A stretch of DNA of 64,000 nt from Streptomyces sp. F001 (GTDB lineage: Bacteria > Actinomycetota > Actinomycetes > Streptomycetales > Streptomycetaceae). The notes below the pieces were generated by a model that had not been told where the DNA came from, did no database searches, and worked only from the letters and a program-made list of their open reading frames with translations. Positions 28,412-37,031 of this stretch are shown in pieces. Position numbers and translations under genes: made by a program. Location of the stretch: NCBI RefSeq assembly GCF_004187715.1, contig NZ_QZWF01000003.1, positions 434,001-498,000 on the forward strand. Reading direction: 5' to 3'. How positions within the stretch are numbered: the stretch's first letter is position 1; each line of letters begins with the position of its first letter.

Positions 28412-28612
28412 GGCAGGAGGCACCAGCTTGAGAAGCCGCCCCGGCTCCTCCCGAGGAGACCGCCTCCTGATACTTCTCGAGGCCCTGGAGAGCTCAGGAA
28501 GAAGCGTTCCTGCCACAACCTCCACACGCACCTCTTCAGCCCCGCCCGTGCCACCCACGGCCTTGCAGAGCCCCAGGCGAAGCGTTACACCACCCACGCC
28601 GTCGCGCCCGCG

Positions 28613-29050
28613 TCAGCCCGCGCTCTGCTCCTCGGCCAGGATGCGGTCCAAAGCCTCGTCGAGATGGGCGTCGAAGTCGGCGAGCGCGCCTTCCTGACCC
28701 AGCGGCACCAGCTTGTCCGTACGGTCGAGGAAGGCGACCAGCGGCGCGGTCGACGATCGGAACAGCGCCTGGTCGCTGCCGACCTGAAGCCGGATCAGAA
28801 CGTCGCCCAGCGACTCGGGTGCGACCGGCGAGACGCGGACATCGCCCTCCCCGCACGGCCGACCCACCCCGTCGATCAGCAGCTCCCGGCCGAATGCCCA
28901 GGTCACTGGAGCGTCTCCCGGCAAATGGAAGGTCAGCCGCACGGCGTAGGGATCGCACGTCTCGTAGCGCAGTTCCACCGGAATGCGGAAGGAGAGCTCC
29001 TCGGACACGAGAAAGCTCATCATGACCTCTGCCTGTACGGACTCGCGCAT
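28613..29050 (-). CDS. ssgA: sporulation-specific cell division activator SsgA
   Basis: SsgA-like protein that helps place FtsZ during sporulation septation in Streptomyces. It has 145 residues: MRESVQAEVMMSFLVSEEL at the start, then HLPGDAPVTWAFGRELL, RLQVGSDQALFR and LDRTDKLVPLGQE, all conserved in SsgA itself rather than other SALPs. An ATG ten codons in (MSFLV) is a possible shorter start. It follows ssgR in the same direction, the known arrangement in which SsgR activates ssgA. Confidence 0.95.
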   Translation of the reverse strand: MRESVQAEVMMSFLVSEELSFRIPVELRYETCDPYAVRLTFHLPGDAPVTWAFGRELLIDGVGRPCGEGDVRVSPVAPESLGDVLIRLQVGSDQALFRSSTAPLVAFLDRTDKLVPLGQEGALADFDAHLDEALDRILAEEQSAG

Positions 29051-29148
29051 CGCCTACCCCGTCATTTGCCGTCGACTGGCCGGGAACGAACTTCGGACAC
29101 TGGTGGCATCTTGCTGAACGTACACACCAGATCACAAGGAGTGAGTTT

Positions 29149-30183
29149 TCAGATACTGATAGAGAGTGCGAGCGACCCCAGAAGGCGTCCGACCTCGCTC
29201 TGCAACTGCCGCGCCGCGGGCAGCAGTCGGTCGGCCTGGTGACAGGGCAGGGAAATGGCCATCGTCCCGGCCGTGGTGCCCAGCGTGATCGGAATCGCCG
29301 CGCAGACGGTGCCCAGCGCATACTCCTGGCGCTCGACGACCGGTTGCATCCGGCCCATCTGGTCGATGCGTTGCAGCAACGTATGGCTGTCACGGACCGT
29401 GTACCGGGTGATGGACTGCACGGGGTAGCGGTCGAGGTGGGCGCGGCGGGCCTCCTCGTCCAGCTGGGACAGCAGGCACTGACCGATGGCGTGCGCATGC
29501 CCGGTCTCACGGAAGTCGGCCCATTCCTCGACCGCCGGGTTGCCGGGGGTGTCGGAGACGCGCACCACCTCGATCTCGCCGTCGCGGTAGATCGCGTAGT
29601 ACACGGGAACGCCGATCACATCCCGCCAGTGTGCGAGTGCCTCGGCGATCGTGCTGCGACGTTTCTCCTGCGCCCCTCTGCTGCTCAGCCGCTCAGCCGC
29701 CTCTCCGAGGAAGAACAGCCCTTTGTCGCGGCGTAGATAGCCCTCGTGCACCAGGGTGCGCAGCAGGTGGTACGTCGTAGGCAGGGCCAGGCCGGTCTCG
29801 CGGGCCAGTTGCTTGGCGGGTGCGCCGTGCTCATGCCCGGCGACGCATTCCAGCAGGCGCATCGCGCGCTGCACGGATCCGATGAGGGTCGCGGGCTGCT
29901 GGGGAGCAGAAGGAGTCGACGGAGAGGCCGGGCCACTCGTCGGTCGGCGCGCCGCGCATGCCGTCGGGCGCGCTGGTGGAGGGGAGTTCGTCGGGGAGTC
30001 CGAGAGTGGGCGCGATCGCTCGGGCCTGGTCCGGGACGGTGTGGGCTGTTCGGGGGCCTGACGCGGAGCGCCGAGGCCGGAGGGGGTCGGGGGGTACGGG
30101 GGTACGGGGGGTACGGGGGGTACGGGGGTACGGGGGTACGGGGGTACGGGGGATTGTGCGGGTGCGGTGTCAACCGTGGCCAA
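29149..30183 (-). CDS. ssgR: IclR-type regulator SsgR, with Pro-rich N-terminal extension
   Basis: Activator of ssgA. The core (residues ~100-344) has an IclR helix-turn-helix (PAKQLARETGLALPTTYHLL) and a ligand domain ending QSEVGRLLGSLALSISI. The first ~95 residues are an odd Pro-rich tail (VPPVPPVPPYPPTP). It is encoded by a GGGGGTAC repeat tract from a possible TTG start at 30183, which has GGGAG six bases upstream. No ATG/GTG with a ribosome site lies nearer the core, so the extension seems to be translated. It is absent, as far as I recall, from the model SsgR. Confidence 0.85.
   Translation of the reverse strand: MATVDTAPAQSPVPPYPRTPVPPVPPVPPYPPTPSGLGAPRQAPEQPTPSRTRPERSRPLSDSPTNSPPPARPTACAARRPTSGPASPSTPSAPQQPATLIGSVQRAMRLLECVAGHEHGAPAKQLARETGLALPTTYHLLRTLVHEGYLRRDKGLFFLGEAAERLSSRGAQEKRRSTIAEALAHWRDVIGVPVYYAIYRDGEIEVVRVSDTPGNPAVEEWADFRETGHAHAIGQCLLSQLDEEARRAHLDRYPVQSITRYTVRDSHTLLQRIDQMGRMQPVVERQEYALGTVCAAIPITLGTTAGTMAISLPCHQADRLLPAARQLQSEVGRLLGSLALSISI
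30082..30152. repeat. GGGGGTAC tandem repeat tract in the ssgR 5' end
   Basis: About eight units of GGGGGTAC, some with an extra G (8 or 9 bp), in a row. On the minus strand it encodes Pro/Tyr/Val repeats in SsgR. The 8-bp units are not multiples of three. Confidence 0.9.
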
Positions 30184-30390
30184 GGGTCACTCCCGAAGCG
30201 CCAGAGGTCGGGCCGTGCGGGGAACACGGCTGGGGGTGTACGGAGGTGTACGCCGCTCGCGAGGTCGTCGTCCCCGCGTCGAGTTCCGGACTCTAACCGC
30301 CTGCCACCGCTTGCAGACGCTCCGTACGGAAACTTCCCTCGCCCGAGGGAACCGGCGATTCCTGTTACCGGTTCCCGTCACCCACTCCTG

Positions 30391-30603
30391 TCACCAGTCG
30401 CTGCGCGACGTGGAGCTCGTCGTGAACTTCCGTACGACGTAGATGAGTCCACCGACCAGCGCCACGAAGACCAGTACCTTGAACAGCAGCCCGATCACGA
30501 AGCCCACGACGCTGGCTATCAGGCCACCGAACACGACCAGGGCGATGACCGGCACCGCGATCCACTTCACCCACCACGGCAGACCCGTGAAGATCTCTCG
30601 CAT
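30391..30603 (-). CDS. small membrane protein (DUF5326-like)
   Basis: 70 residues: MREIFTGLPWWVKWIAVPVI, then two hydrophobic segments (ALVVFGGLIASVVGFVIGLL and VLVFVALVGGLIYVV) and a short RKFTTSSTS tail. The ATG at 30603 follows GGGACAAGGG. Common in actinobacteria, function unknown. It is a separate gene read leftward toward ssgR. Confidence 0.8.
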   Translation of the reverse strand: MREIFTGLPWWVKWIAVPVIALVVFGGLIASVVGFVIGLLFKVLVFVALVGGLIYVVRKFTTSSTSRSDW

Positions 30604-30776
30604 CGCCCTTGTCCCTCTCTCTCCACCCGTCAGCCGCACCGGCTCCGCTGAGCCCGCCGTCCTGCCGGCTCCTGTGATGTCCTGCCTCAAGGCTAGGGCC
30701 GGCAGGGGCCCGGCGGGGGGCCCGTCAGCCCTTGTCCTCCCCTGACCGATCCCCTAGGGAACCCCGAGCCGGCGCA

Positions 30777-31100
30777 TCAGCTCTCGGGCGGAGAGAACAC
30801 CACGAGCACCCGCAGGTCCTCGCTGATGTGGTGGAACTTGTGGGCCACTCCGGCGGGCACGTACACCACGCTCCCGCGGGCCACGTCGGTGGTCTCCAGG
30901 CCGACGGTGATCGAAGCGCGTCCGCTCACGATGAAGTAGACCTCGTCCTGGTTGTGGGGTTTCTGTGGATCATGCTCGCCCGCATTGAGCGCGTACAGCC
31001 CGACCGACATGTTCCGTTCCCGCAGAAACTGCAGGTAGGCCCCTTCGTTGGAGGCGCGTTCCGTCTCCAGTTCGTCCAGCCGGAATGCCTTCATCGCCAC
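30777..31100 (-). CDS. cupin-domain protein
   Basis: 107 residues, a single small cupin barrel: EHDPQKPHNQDEVYFIVSG (metal-binding His/His/Glu motif 1) and VPAGVAHKFH (motif 2 His). GAGG lies six bases before the GTG at 31100. An ATG two codons in is the alternative. The enzyme activity is not predictable. It is divergent from the holin-like gene with 53 bp between. Confidence 0.87.
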   Translation of the reverse strand: MAMKAFRLDELETERASNEGAYLQFLRERNMSVGLYALNAGEHDPQKPHNQDEVYFIVSGRASITVGLETTDVARGSVVYVPAGVAHKFHHISEDLRVLVVFSPPES

Positions 31101-31153
31101 TCGTCGCCTCGCGCCCGTACTCGTAACCGATCTCGTCTGCCACGATCAGACAC

Positions 31154-31531
31154 ATGAAGAATTTCGTAGTCAAGACGATCGCCAACGCGGGCGCCCTGGC
31201 GGTCGCCGTATGGCTGCTCGACAAGATCACCCTGACGGGTGACAGCACCGGCAAGAAAGTCGGCACGCTGATCCTCGTCGCGCTGGTCTTCGGCCTGGTG
31301 AACTTCGTGGTCAAGCCGATCGTGAAGCTGCTGAGCCTTCCGCTGCTCATCCTGACGCTCGGCCTGTTCACCCTGGTGGTGAACGCGCTGATGCTGCTGC
31401 TGACCTCGTGGCTGGCCGACAAGCTCGACCTGAGTTTCCACGTCGAGGGCTTCTGGACGGCCGTCCTGGGCGGCCTGATCATCTCGATCGTCTCCTGGGC
31501 GCTCAACGTCGTCCTGCCCGACGGGGACTGA
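31154..31531 (+). CDS. phage-holin-4-like membrane protein
   Basis: 125 residues with four TM helices (ALAVAVWLLDKITL, GTLILVALVFGLVNFVV, PLLILTLGLFTLVVNALMLL, AVLGGLIISIVSWALNVVL). The family is named after holins but is a common bacterial membrane protein of unknown function, not a prophage sign. It is first gene of an operon with the phosphatase (6 bp gap) and cystathionine lyase (overlap). Confidence 0.88.
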   Translation: MKNFVVKTIANAGALAVAVWLLDKITLTGDSTGKKVGTLILVALVFGLVNFVVKPIVKLLSLPLLILTLGLFTLVVNALMLLLTSWLADKLDLSFHVEGFWTAVLGGLIISIVSWALNVVLPDGD

Positions 31532-31537
31532 ACGCCG

Positions 31538-32080
31538 ATGACGTACCGCGTCTGCTTCGTCTGCACCGGCAACATCTGCCGCTCCCCGATGGCCGAGTCC
31601 GTCTTCCGCGCGCGCGTGGTGGCGGCCGGGCTGGACAGCCTGGTCGAGGTCGACAGCGCCGGCACGGGCGGCTGGCACGAGGGCGATCCGGCCGATCCGC
31701 GCACCGTGGCCGTGCTCCAGGAGCACGGCTACGACGGTGAGCACACCGCACGGCAGTTCCAGCCGTCGTGGTTCTCCCGGCTCGATCTGGTCATCGCGCT
31801 CGATTCGGGCCACCTCAAGGTGCTGCGCCGCCTGGCGCCGACCGAGCAGGACGCGGCGAAGGTGCGCCTGCTGCGCTCGTACACCCGCCCGTCGCCCGGC
31901 CACGATCCCTCAGCAAATGCTTTGTGCGCCCCTTCCGATGCCGCGGGTGACGACCTCGACGTCCCCGACCCGTACTACGGGGGCATGGACGGCTTCGAGG
32001 AGTGCCTTGAGATGGTGGAGGGGGCGAGCGAAGGACTGCTCGCCGCGGTACGTGAGCACGTGGAAGGACGGGCAGCATGA
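31538..32080 (+). CDS. ptpA: low-molecular-weight protein-tyrosine phosphatase
   Basis: 180 residues. The P-loop is near the start (FVCTGNICRSPMAES), with Cys nucleophile and Arg. The acid loop is VPDPYYGG. It removes phosphate from tyrosines and, in Streptomyces, this family (PtpA) affects antibiotic production. A ~20-residue insert (SPGHDPSANALCAPSD) before the acid loop is longer than in the standard enzyme. Overlaps the next gene by 4 bp (ATGA). Confidence 0.93.
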   Translation: MTYRVCFVCTGNICRSPMAESVFRARVVAAGLDSLVEVDSAGTGGWHEGDPADPRTVAVLQEHGYDGEHTARQFQPSWFSRLDLVIALDSGHLKVLRRLAPTEQDAAKVRLLRSYTRPSPGHDPSANALCAPSDAAGDDLDVPDPYYGGMDGFEECLEMVEGASEGLLAAVREHVEGRAA

Positions 32081-33222
32081 ACGGTACGGGTCAGAGCAAC
32101 GGTGTCGGTGACGGCACGCGCGCGGTGCGGGCCGGTCTGCCCGAGCCGGTGAAGCACGAGCCGACGCTGCCCGGTCCGGTGTTCGCCGCTCACTACCACC
32201 TGCCGGGCGACCCCACCGGCCCGTACACCTACGGCCGCGACGAGAACCCGACCTGGACCCACCTGGAGCGCGCGATCGGCGAGCTGGAGGCGCCCGGGCA
32301 GGACGGCGTGGAGACACTGGTGTTCGCGTCCGGCATGGCCGCCATCTCGTCGGTGGTCTTCTCCCAGCTGCGCGCCGGGGACGCGGTCGTCCTGCCCAGC
32401 GACGGCTACCAGGTACTGCCCCTGGTGCGCGCCCAGCTGGAGGCGTACGGCATCGAGGTGCGCACCGCCCCGACCGCCGGTGATGCCCAGCTGGACGTCC
32501 TCGACGGCGCGAAGCTTCTGTGGATCGAAACCCCGTCGAACCCCGGGCTGGACGTGTGCGACGTCCGGCGGCTCGCAGAGGCGGCACGCGCGCGGGGCGC
32601 CCTTGTCGCGGTCGACAACACGCTCGCGACACCGCTCGGACAGCGCCCGCTGGAGCTCGGCGCCGACTTCTCCGTGGCCAGCGGCACCAAGCAGCTCACC
32701 GGGCACGGCGACATCCTCCTGGGCTACGTCACCGGCCGCGACCCTGCGGCAATGGCTGCCGTACGCCGCTGGCGCAAGATCGTCGGTGCGATTCCCGGGC
32801 CCATGGAGGCCTGGCTCGCGCACCGTTCGATCGCCACGCTCCAACTGCGCGTGGACCGGCAGAACGCGAGCGCCCTCGCGGTCGCCGAGGCGCTGCGCGA
32901 CTGGCCCGAGGATCTCGGAGTGCGCTACCCGGGACTGATGAGCGACCCCTCGTACAAGATTGCCTCGCAGCAGATGCACCGCTATGGGTGCGTGGTTTCC
33001 TTCACCCTGCCCACGCGCGCGCGTGCGGACCGTTTTCTCGACGCGCTACGGCTCGTGGACGACGCGACGAGCTTCGGCGGCGTGCGCTCCACGGCCGAGC
33101 GGCGCGGGCGCTGGGGAGGGGACGCGGTTGCGGAGGGCTTCATTCGGCTGTCGGTCGGCGCCGAGGATCCCGGGGATCTGGTGGCGGATGTGCTGGCCGC
33201 GTTGGACGAGTCGGCGAAGTGA
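32077..33222 (+). CDS. cystathionine gamma-lyase/synthase-type PLP enzyme
   Basis: Cys/Met metabolism PLP enzyme of 381 residues. It has YGRDENPTWTHLE, ASGMAAISSV, and the PLP lysine in SGTKQLTGHGD. The family splits cystathionine to cysteine or makes it from homoserine. The sequence favours a gamma-lyase-like enzyme in reverse transsulfuration, but specificity cannot be fixed. It shares an operon with the holin-like and PtpA genes. A strong hairpin terminator follows. Confidence 0.9.
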   Translation: MNGTGQSNGVGDGTRAVRAGLPEPVKHEPTLPGPVFAAHYHLPGDPTGPYTYGRDENPTWTHLERAIGELEAPGQDGVETLVFASGMAAISSVVFSQLRAGDAVVLPSDGYQVLPLVRAQLEAYGIEVRTAPTAGDAQLDVLDGAKLLWIETPSNPGLDVCDVRRLAEAARARGALVAVDNTLATPLGQRPLELGADFSVASGTKQLTGHGDILLGYVTGRDPAAMAAVRRWRKIVGAIPGPMEAWLAHRSIATLQLRVDRQNASALAVAEALRDWPEDLGVRYPGLMSDPSYKIASQQMHRYGCVVSFTLPTRARADRFLDALRLVDDATSFGGVRSTAERRGRWGGDAVAEGFIRLSVGAEDPGDLVADVLAALDESAK

Positions 33223-33266
33223 CCGCTTCCCGGACGCCCGGCGGGTGCCCGGCTACGTAGAACGGA

Positions 33267-33299
33267 CGGTCCGAGCCTCCCCCCTCGTGGCTCGGACCG
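33267..33299 (+). terminator. hairpin terminator after cystathionine lyase
   Basis: Perfect 11-bp stem (33267-33277 with 33289-33299), 44 bp after the stop. Confidence 0.7.
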
Positions 33300-33449
33300 C
33301 CCTCGGTTCTGCGCGCGAAGAACCGCGCGAACAAGGCTAGTTGACTCTGTGTCAGTGTCCAATCACAGTAGCGACAGAGACCTATCGACTTATTTATAGT
33401 TGGGCCCTGTCCGGGGGCGGGAGACAGACAGGGAAGGGGAGGGCGTTCC

Positions 33450-34355
33450 ATGGATCTGGCCTTGCTGCGCACGTTCGTCACCGTGCACCGGGCCGGTTCC
33501 TTCACTCGCGCCGCCGCCCTGCTGGGCCTCTCCCAGCCGGCTGTCACCTCGCAGATCCGGACGTTGGAACAACAGCTGGGCCGCCCTCTGTTCCTGCGGC
33601 AGGCCCGGGGAGTGACGCCGACGACCATAGGCGACGAGCTCGCGCACAAGGCCGCTCCGCATCTGGACGCCTTGGTGGAGATAGCCGAGAGCGGGCTCGA
33701 CGACGAGTCCTCGTTACGCACCCTGCATCTGGCGGGGCCCCCTGAGTTCACCGCCGAGCGGGCACTGCCCGCGCTCGTGGAACTGACCGGCGAGGACGGA
33801 CAGGCCTTCGCGCTACGCGCGTCCTTCGGCAACGCCGAGGAGACCCTGGAAGGGCTGGCCGCCGGCCATCATGATCTGGCCATCTGCACAGCCCAGCCGC
33901 GCGGCGGACTGCTCACGGCGACTCCGCTGTGCGACGAGGAGCACGTCCTGGTCGCCGCCCCGCACTGGGCCGAGCAGATCGGAACCGGGACGCTGCACGA
34001 CAAGGGCGCGTCCGCCCTGGAGAACCTGCCCGTCGTCGAGGTGCACGAGTCGCTGCCCTTTGTCTCCCGCTACTGGGCCTCTGTCTTCGACTCCCGCCCC
34101 GCCGCCTCCGGCACCGTCATCGTCCCGGACCTCCGCGCCGTCCTCGCCTGCACGGCCGCCGGTGCCGGGCTGGCGGTCCTGCCCCGCTACCTCTGCGAGA
34201 CCGCCCTGGAGCGTGGTGACGTCGTCGCTCTGCATGATCCGGCCGTACCGCCGCTGCGGACGTACTTCCTGGTCGTGCGCACCGGCACCCTGGCCATGCC
34301 GCACATCGCACGGGCCCATGAGTGGCTGCAGCGTGCGGCCGCCGAGTGGTGCTGA
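33450..34355 (+). CDS. LysR-family regulator containing a TTA codon
   Basis: 301 residues with a LysR N-terminus (MDLALLRTFVTVHRAGSFTR...LSQPAVTSQIRTLEQQLG). TTA encodes Leu89 (bases 33714-33716, in SSLRTLHLAG). It is the only in-frame TTA I found in the window. In Streptomyces TTA needs the bldA tRNA, so expression is probably developmentally delayed. The promoter region at 33330-33400 is AT-rich. It has no divergent partner, so its targets are unknown. Confidence 0.9.
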   Translation: MDLALLRTFVTVHRAGSFTRAAALLGLSQPAVTSQIRTLEQQLGRPLFLRQARGVTPTTIGDELAHKAAPHLDALVEIAESGLDDESSLRTLHLAGPPEFTAERALPALVELTGEDGQAFALRASFGNAEETLEGLAAGHHDLAICTAQPRGGLLTATPLCDEEHVLVAAPHWAEQIGTGTLHDKGASALENLPVVEVHESLPFVSRYWASVFDSRPAASGTVIVPDLRAVLACTAAGAGLAVLPRYLCETALERGDVVALHDPAVPPLRTYFLVVRTGTLAMPHIARAHEWLQRAAAEWC

Positions 34356-34408
34356 GCCGAACAATCGGGAGGTCTCACGCGCTGGGCTCGACCGATGACG
34401 TTTCGCGA

Positions 34409-34424
34409 TGTTTCACGTGGAACC
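34409..34424. promoter_or_regulatory. parS site with one internal mismatch
   Basis: TGTTTCACGTGGAACC, between the LysR stop and the NUDIX start. Confidence 0.72.
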
Positions 34425-34444
34425 AGCCGGGCCACATTTCTCCC

Positions 34445-34927
34445 ATGACCGTCCGACCCGTGGTCAAGCGCACCGCCCGCGCCGTTCTCCTGGACGGCGA
34501 CGACCTGATCCTGATCAAGCGCACCAAGCCCGGCATGGATCCCTACTGGGTCACTCCCGGTGGCGGTGTCGAACCAGGAGACCCCACCGTCGTCCATGCT
34601 CTGCATCGCGAGGTGTACGAGGAACTGGGGGCCAAGATCACCGATGTTGTGCCGTGCTTTGTGGACACCGTCGAGCACATCGGCGAGGACGGCGGCGCGA
34701 CTGGTGTGAAGGTGCAGCACTTCTTCGTCTGCCGACTCGAGTCCATGGATCCGTCCCTGCGGCACGGTCCCGAGGTGGACGAGCCCGCGGGCGAGTACGA
34801 GATCGTACGGGTGCCGTTCACCCGTGTCGGGATCGCCTCCGTCCATCTCGTACCTCTGTCGCTGCGGCACTACCTCGACGGGAACATCGAGGGCGTCCGG
34901 GCCATGCACGCTCCCGATCTGGGCTGA
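34445..34927 (+). CDS. NUDIX hydrolase with an altered box
   Basis: 160 residues. The second half of the NUDIX box (REVYEELGA) is perfect. In the first half (GGGVEPGDPTVVHAL) the usual Glu is Asp and one residue is inserted before the RE. The fold and the metal-binding Glu pair remain, so hydrolysis of a nucleoside-diphosphate-linked substrate is still likely. The ATG at 34445 is 20 bp after parS. Confidence 0.82.
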   Translation: MTVRPVVKRTARAVLLDGDDLILIKRTKPGMDPYWVTPGGGVEPGDPTVVHALHREVYEELGAKITDVVPCFVDTVEHIGEDGGATGVKVQHFFVCRLESMDPSLRHGPEVDEPAGEYEIVRVPFTRVGIASVHLVPLSLRHYLDGNIEGVRAMHAPDLG

Positions 34928-34949
34928 CCCGGCCGGTGGCCGGCCCGGG

Positions 34950-36617
34950 TCAGCTTCCGGCGGCGACGAGTTCCTCCACCGAGTCGTGGCGTATGCGCTC
35001 CGAGGAAATGCCGGCGTTCCGCAGGGCGTCCACACCGCTGCGGATCATTCCGGGCGGGCCCGAGAGGTAGGCGTCGTACTCGTTCCAGGGGCCGTACTCC
35101 CTTATGGCATCGGGGAGCTGGAGATGTGCCTGCTGGTCGATGATCGCGCGGACCGAGAGCCAGGGGTGTGTCTGCTGGAGCCTGAGCATCGTGTCGATGT
35201 CGTACAGGTCGTGGTCGGTGCGGGCTCCGTAGAAGACCTCGACGGGGCGCCGCTCGCCGTGCTCGGCGACGTCCTCGACCAGCGCCTTGATGGGCGCTAT
35301 GCCCGTGCCACCGCCCAGACAGAGCAGTCCGCTGTCGGTGGAGTGGTCCACGGTCATCGAACCGGCCGGGGGGCCGAGGCGGACGACGTCACCGGGGCGG
35401 GCGCGGTGCACCAGGGCGTTGGAGACCCAGCCCGCGGGGACCGCCTTCACATGGAAACTGAGCAGTCCGTCGGAGCGGGGCGCCGACGCGAAGGAGTAGT
35501 GCCGCCATATACGCGGCCACCACGGCGTCTCCAGGCTCGTGTACTGCCCGGCGAGAAAGGGATACGGCTGGTCGGGGCGGACCGTGATGACCGCGACGTC
35601 CGGGGTCCTCAGGTCGTGTGAGACAACCTCGGCGTACCACCAGGCCGGGGCGCGCAGCTCGTCGGCAGCCGCGGCGTCGATCATGACCTGCGAGATGGTC
35701 GTGTACGCCCGCACCCACGCCGCCTCGGTCTCCCCGTCCCAGACCGGCTCCGCGTACCGGCTCAGCGCGCCGATCAGACACTCGCCGACGGCCGGATAGT
35801 GCTCGGGGCGCGTGCCGTACTTACGGTGGCCGCGGCCCAGGTTCTGCAGATACGGGACCAGGACGTCGGCGTTGTCGATGTGCTCGGCGGCCGTGAGCAG
35901 CGCCTTGAGCAGGCGGTCGCGCTGGGCGTCCATCGCGGCGGGGAAGAGGGGCCGCAGATCGGGGTGGCGGACGAAGAGCAGCGCGTAGAAGTACGAGGTG
36001 ACCTTGTCGGCCACGGGGGCCACGGTGGTCATGGTCCGGCGGATGAGCACAGCGTCCGGGGAGGCGTCCTCGTGGGCGATGGGCTGATCAGCGTGCGGGG
36101 CGGGCAGATCGGCATTGGAGGCGGGGCCGGCTGCGGGCGCTGTGCCGGCAGCGAAGAGAGACGGCTCCGTGTGTTCGGCGGCGGTCCGTTGCGCGGGTAC
36201 GCGGTGAGCGGCGGGCGGCGCCTCGGTGCGGAAGAGGGCGGGTGCGGGCGTGGATATCGCAGGTGCCGTTATTCGCTCACGATCCGTCCCGGCATCGGCT
36301 GCGGCCGGCTGGGGGCCAGGAGCTCCGTAGCCGCGCGGCTCGGGGTGGGTGGCTGAGGCCGGCGAGCCCGTGGCCTGCGCTTGTGTGTGCGGCTCCGTCA
36401 CCTGCGGTGTGGCACCCCGTGCGACCTCGTCCGGAGGCGCCTCGTGATCAGTCCCGGTGGTTGTCCTGCCCACCGGGCGCATCGCGGCCAGGCGCCGGCC
36501 ATCTGCCGTCTCCCGCTCGCTGCCCGGAGTCGGCATCGGCTTCTTGCGCGGCGTGAACCAGCCGCCCCCGCCGTCTGAAGTGCCGTTGTCGGCCGACGTG
36601 GTGGTCGGAGCGTCCAT
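34950..36617 (-). CDS. globin / FAD-NAD reductase fusion with long disordered N-terminus
   Basis: 555 residues from the ATG at 36617 (an ATG 7 codons upstream is possible). Residues 1-~185 are Pro/Ala/Thr-rich with a short ordered patch GGGGWFTPRKKPMPTPG. Residues ~186-320 are a globin, with the proximal His in LGRGHRKYG. Residues ~325-555 are a ferredoxin reductase-like module: RHYSFASAP (FAD), GGGTGIAPIK (NAD) and SGPPGMI. This is the flavohaemoglobin layout used for NO or O2 chemistry, but with a large added N-terminus. It acts in the cytoplasm. Confidence 0.92.
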   Translation of the reverse strand: MDAPTTTSADNGTSDGGGGWFTPRKKPMPTPGSERETADGRRLAAMRPVGRTTTGTDHEAPPDEVARGATPQVTEPHTQAQATGSPASATHPEPRGYGAPGPQPAAADAGTDRERITAPAISTPAPALFRTEAPPAAHRVPAQRTAAEHTEPSLFAAGTAPAAGPASNADLPAPHADQPIAHEDASPDAVLIRRTMTTVAPVADKVTSYFYALLFVRHPDLRPLFPAAMDAQRDRLLKALLTAAEHIDNADVLVPYLQNLGRGHRKYGTRPEHYPAVGECLIGALSRYAEPVWDGETEAAWVRAYTTISQVMIDAAAADELRAPAWWYAEVVSHDLRTPDVAVITVRPDQPYPFLAGQYTSLETPWWPRIWRHYSFASAPRSDGLLSFHVKAVPAGWVSNALVHRARPGDVVRLGPPAGSMTVDHSTDSGLLCLGGGTGIAPIKALVEDVAEHGERRPVEVFYGARTDHDLYDIDTMLRLQQTHPWLSVRAIIDQQAHLQLPDAIREYGPWNEYDAYLSGPPGMIRSGVDALRNAGISSERIRHDSVEELVAAGS

Positions 36618-37031
36618 GGTGTGCCTCGCCTCGAACATCTTTCGGTCGGTCTGCGCACTTCCTCAGTCGGAAGATGCCTGCTTCCCCCGTAGCCGGCTGC
36701 TTTCCCCGTTCGCTGTCGCGGTCAACGCGGCCATATTCAACTCGTGTTCCCACTTCGTACGGACAAGTAGGGCGAGAGTGTGACATTGGCCGCAGTACTC
36801 TCCCCGCAGCATCCCACTTCACACGGAAACCTCAGCCGCTTAACCCAGAATGCGGGTCGTCGATCTCTCCGTCCCGTTAGGCTCCCTTGCCCCTCTTTCC
36901 GCCCGCACGGGAAGGGCGCACCACATCCCGGACGGCAACCGGAGTCGACCATACCGGCCCCCGCGCCCCACACAAGTCCCCCCTTGACCCACCACTCTTT
37001 TGACCAAGGGGCGAACCATCAGTTCCCTCAA
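36618..37031. other. 414-bp intergenic region, no gene seen
   Basis: Lies between two leftward genes and should hold the globin promoter. I find only short frames without ribosome sites, and no palindrome of the NsrR or parS kind. Confidence 0.6.

Noticed and set aside
30082..30152. GGGGGTAC tract as a CRISPR array
   Set aside because: No spacers; units are 8-9 bp head to tail.
31154..31531. Holin annotation as a sign of prophage
   Set aside because: The holin-4 family is a common bacterial membrane protein; no other phage gene is near.
35447..35460. TTCACATGGAAAC in the reductase gene as parS
   Set aside because: Arms are offset by an extra base, so it is not a palindrome.
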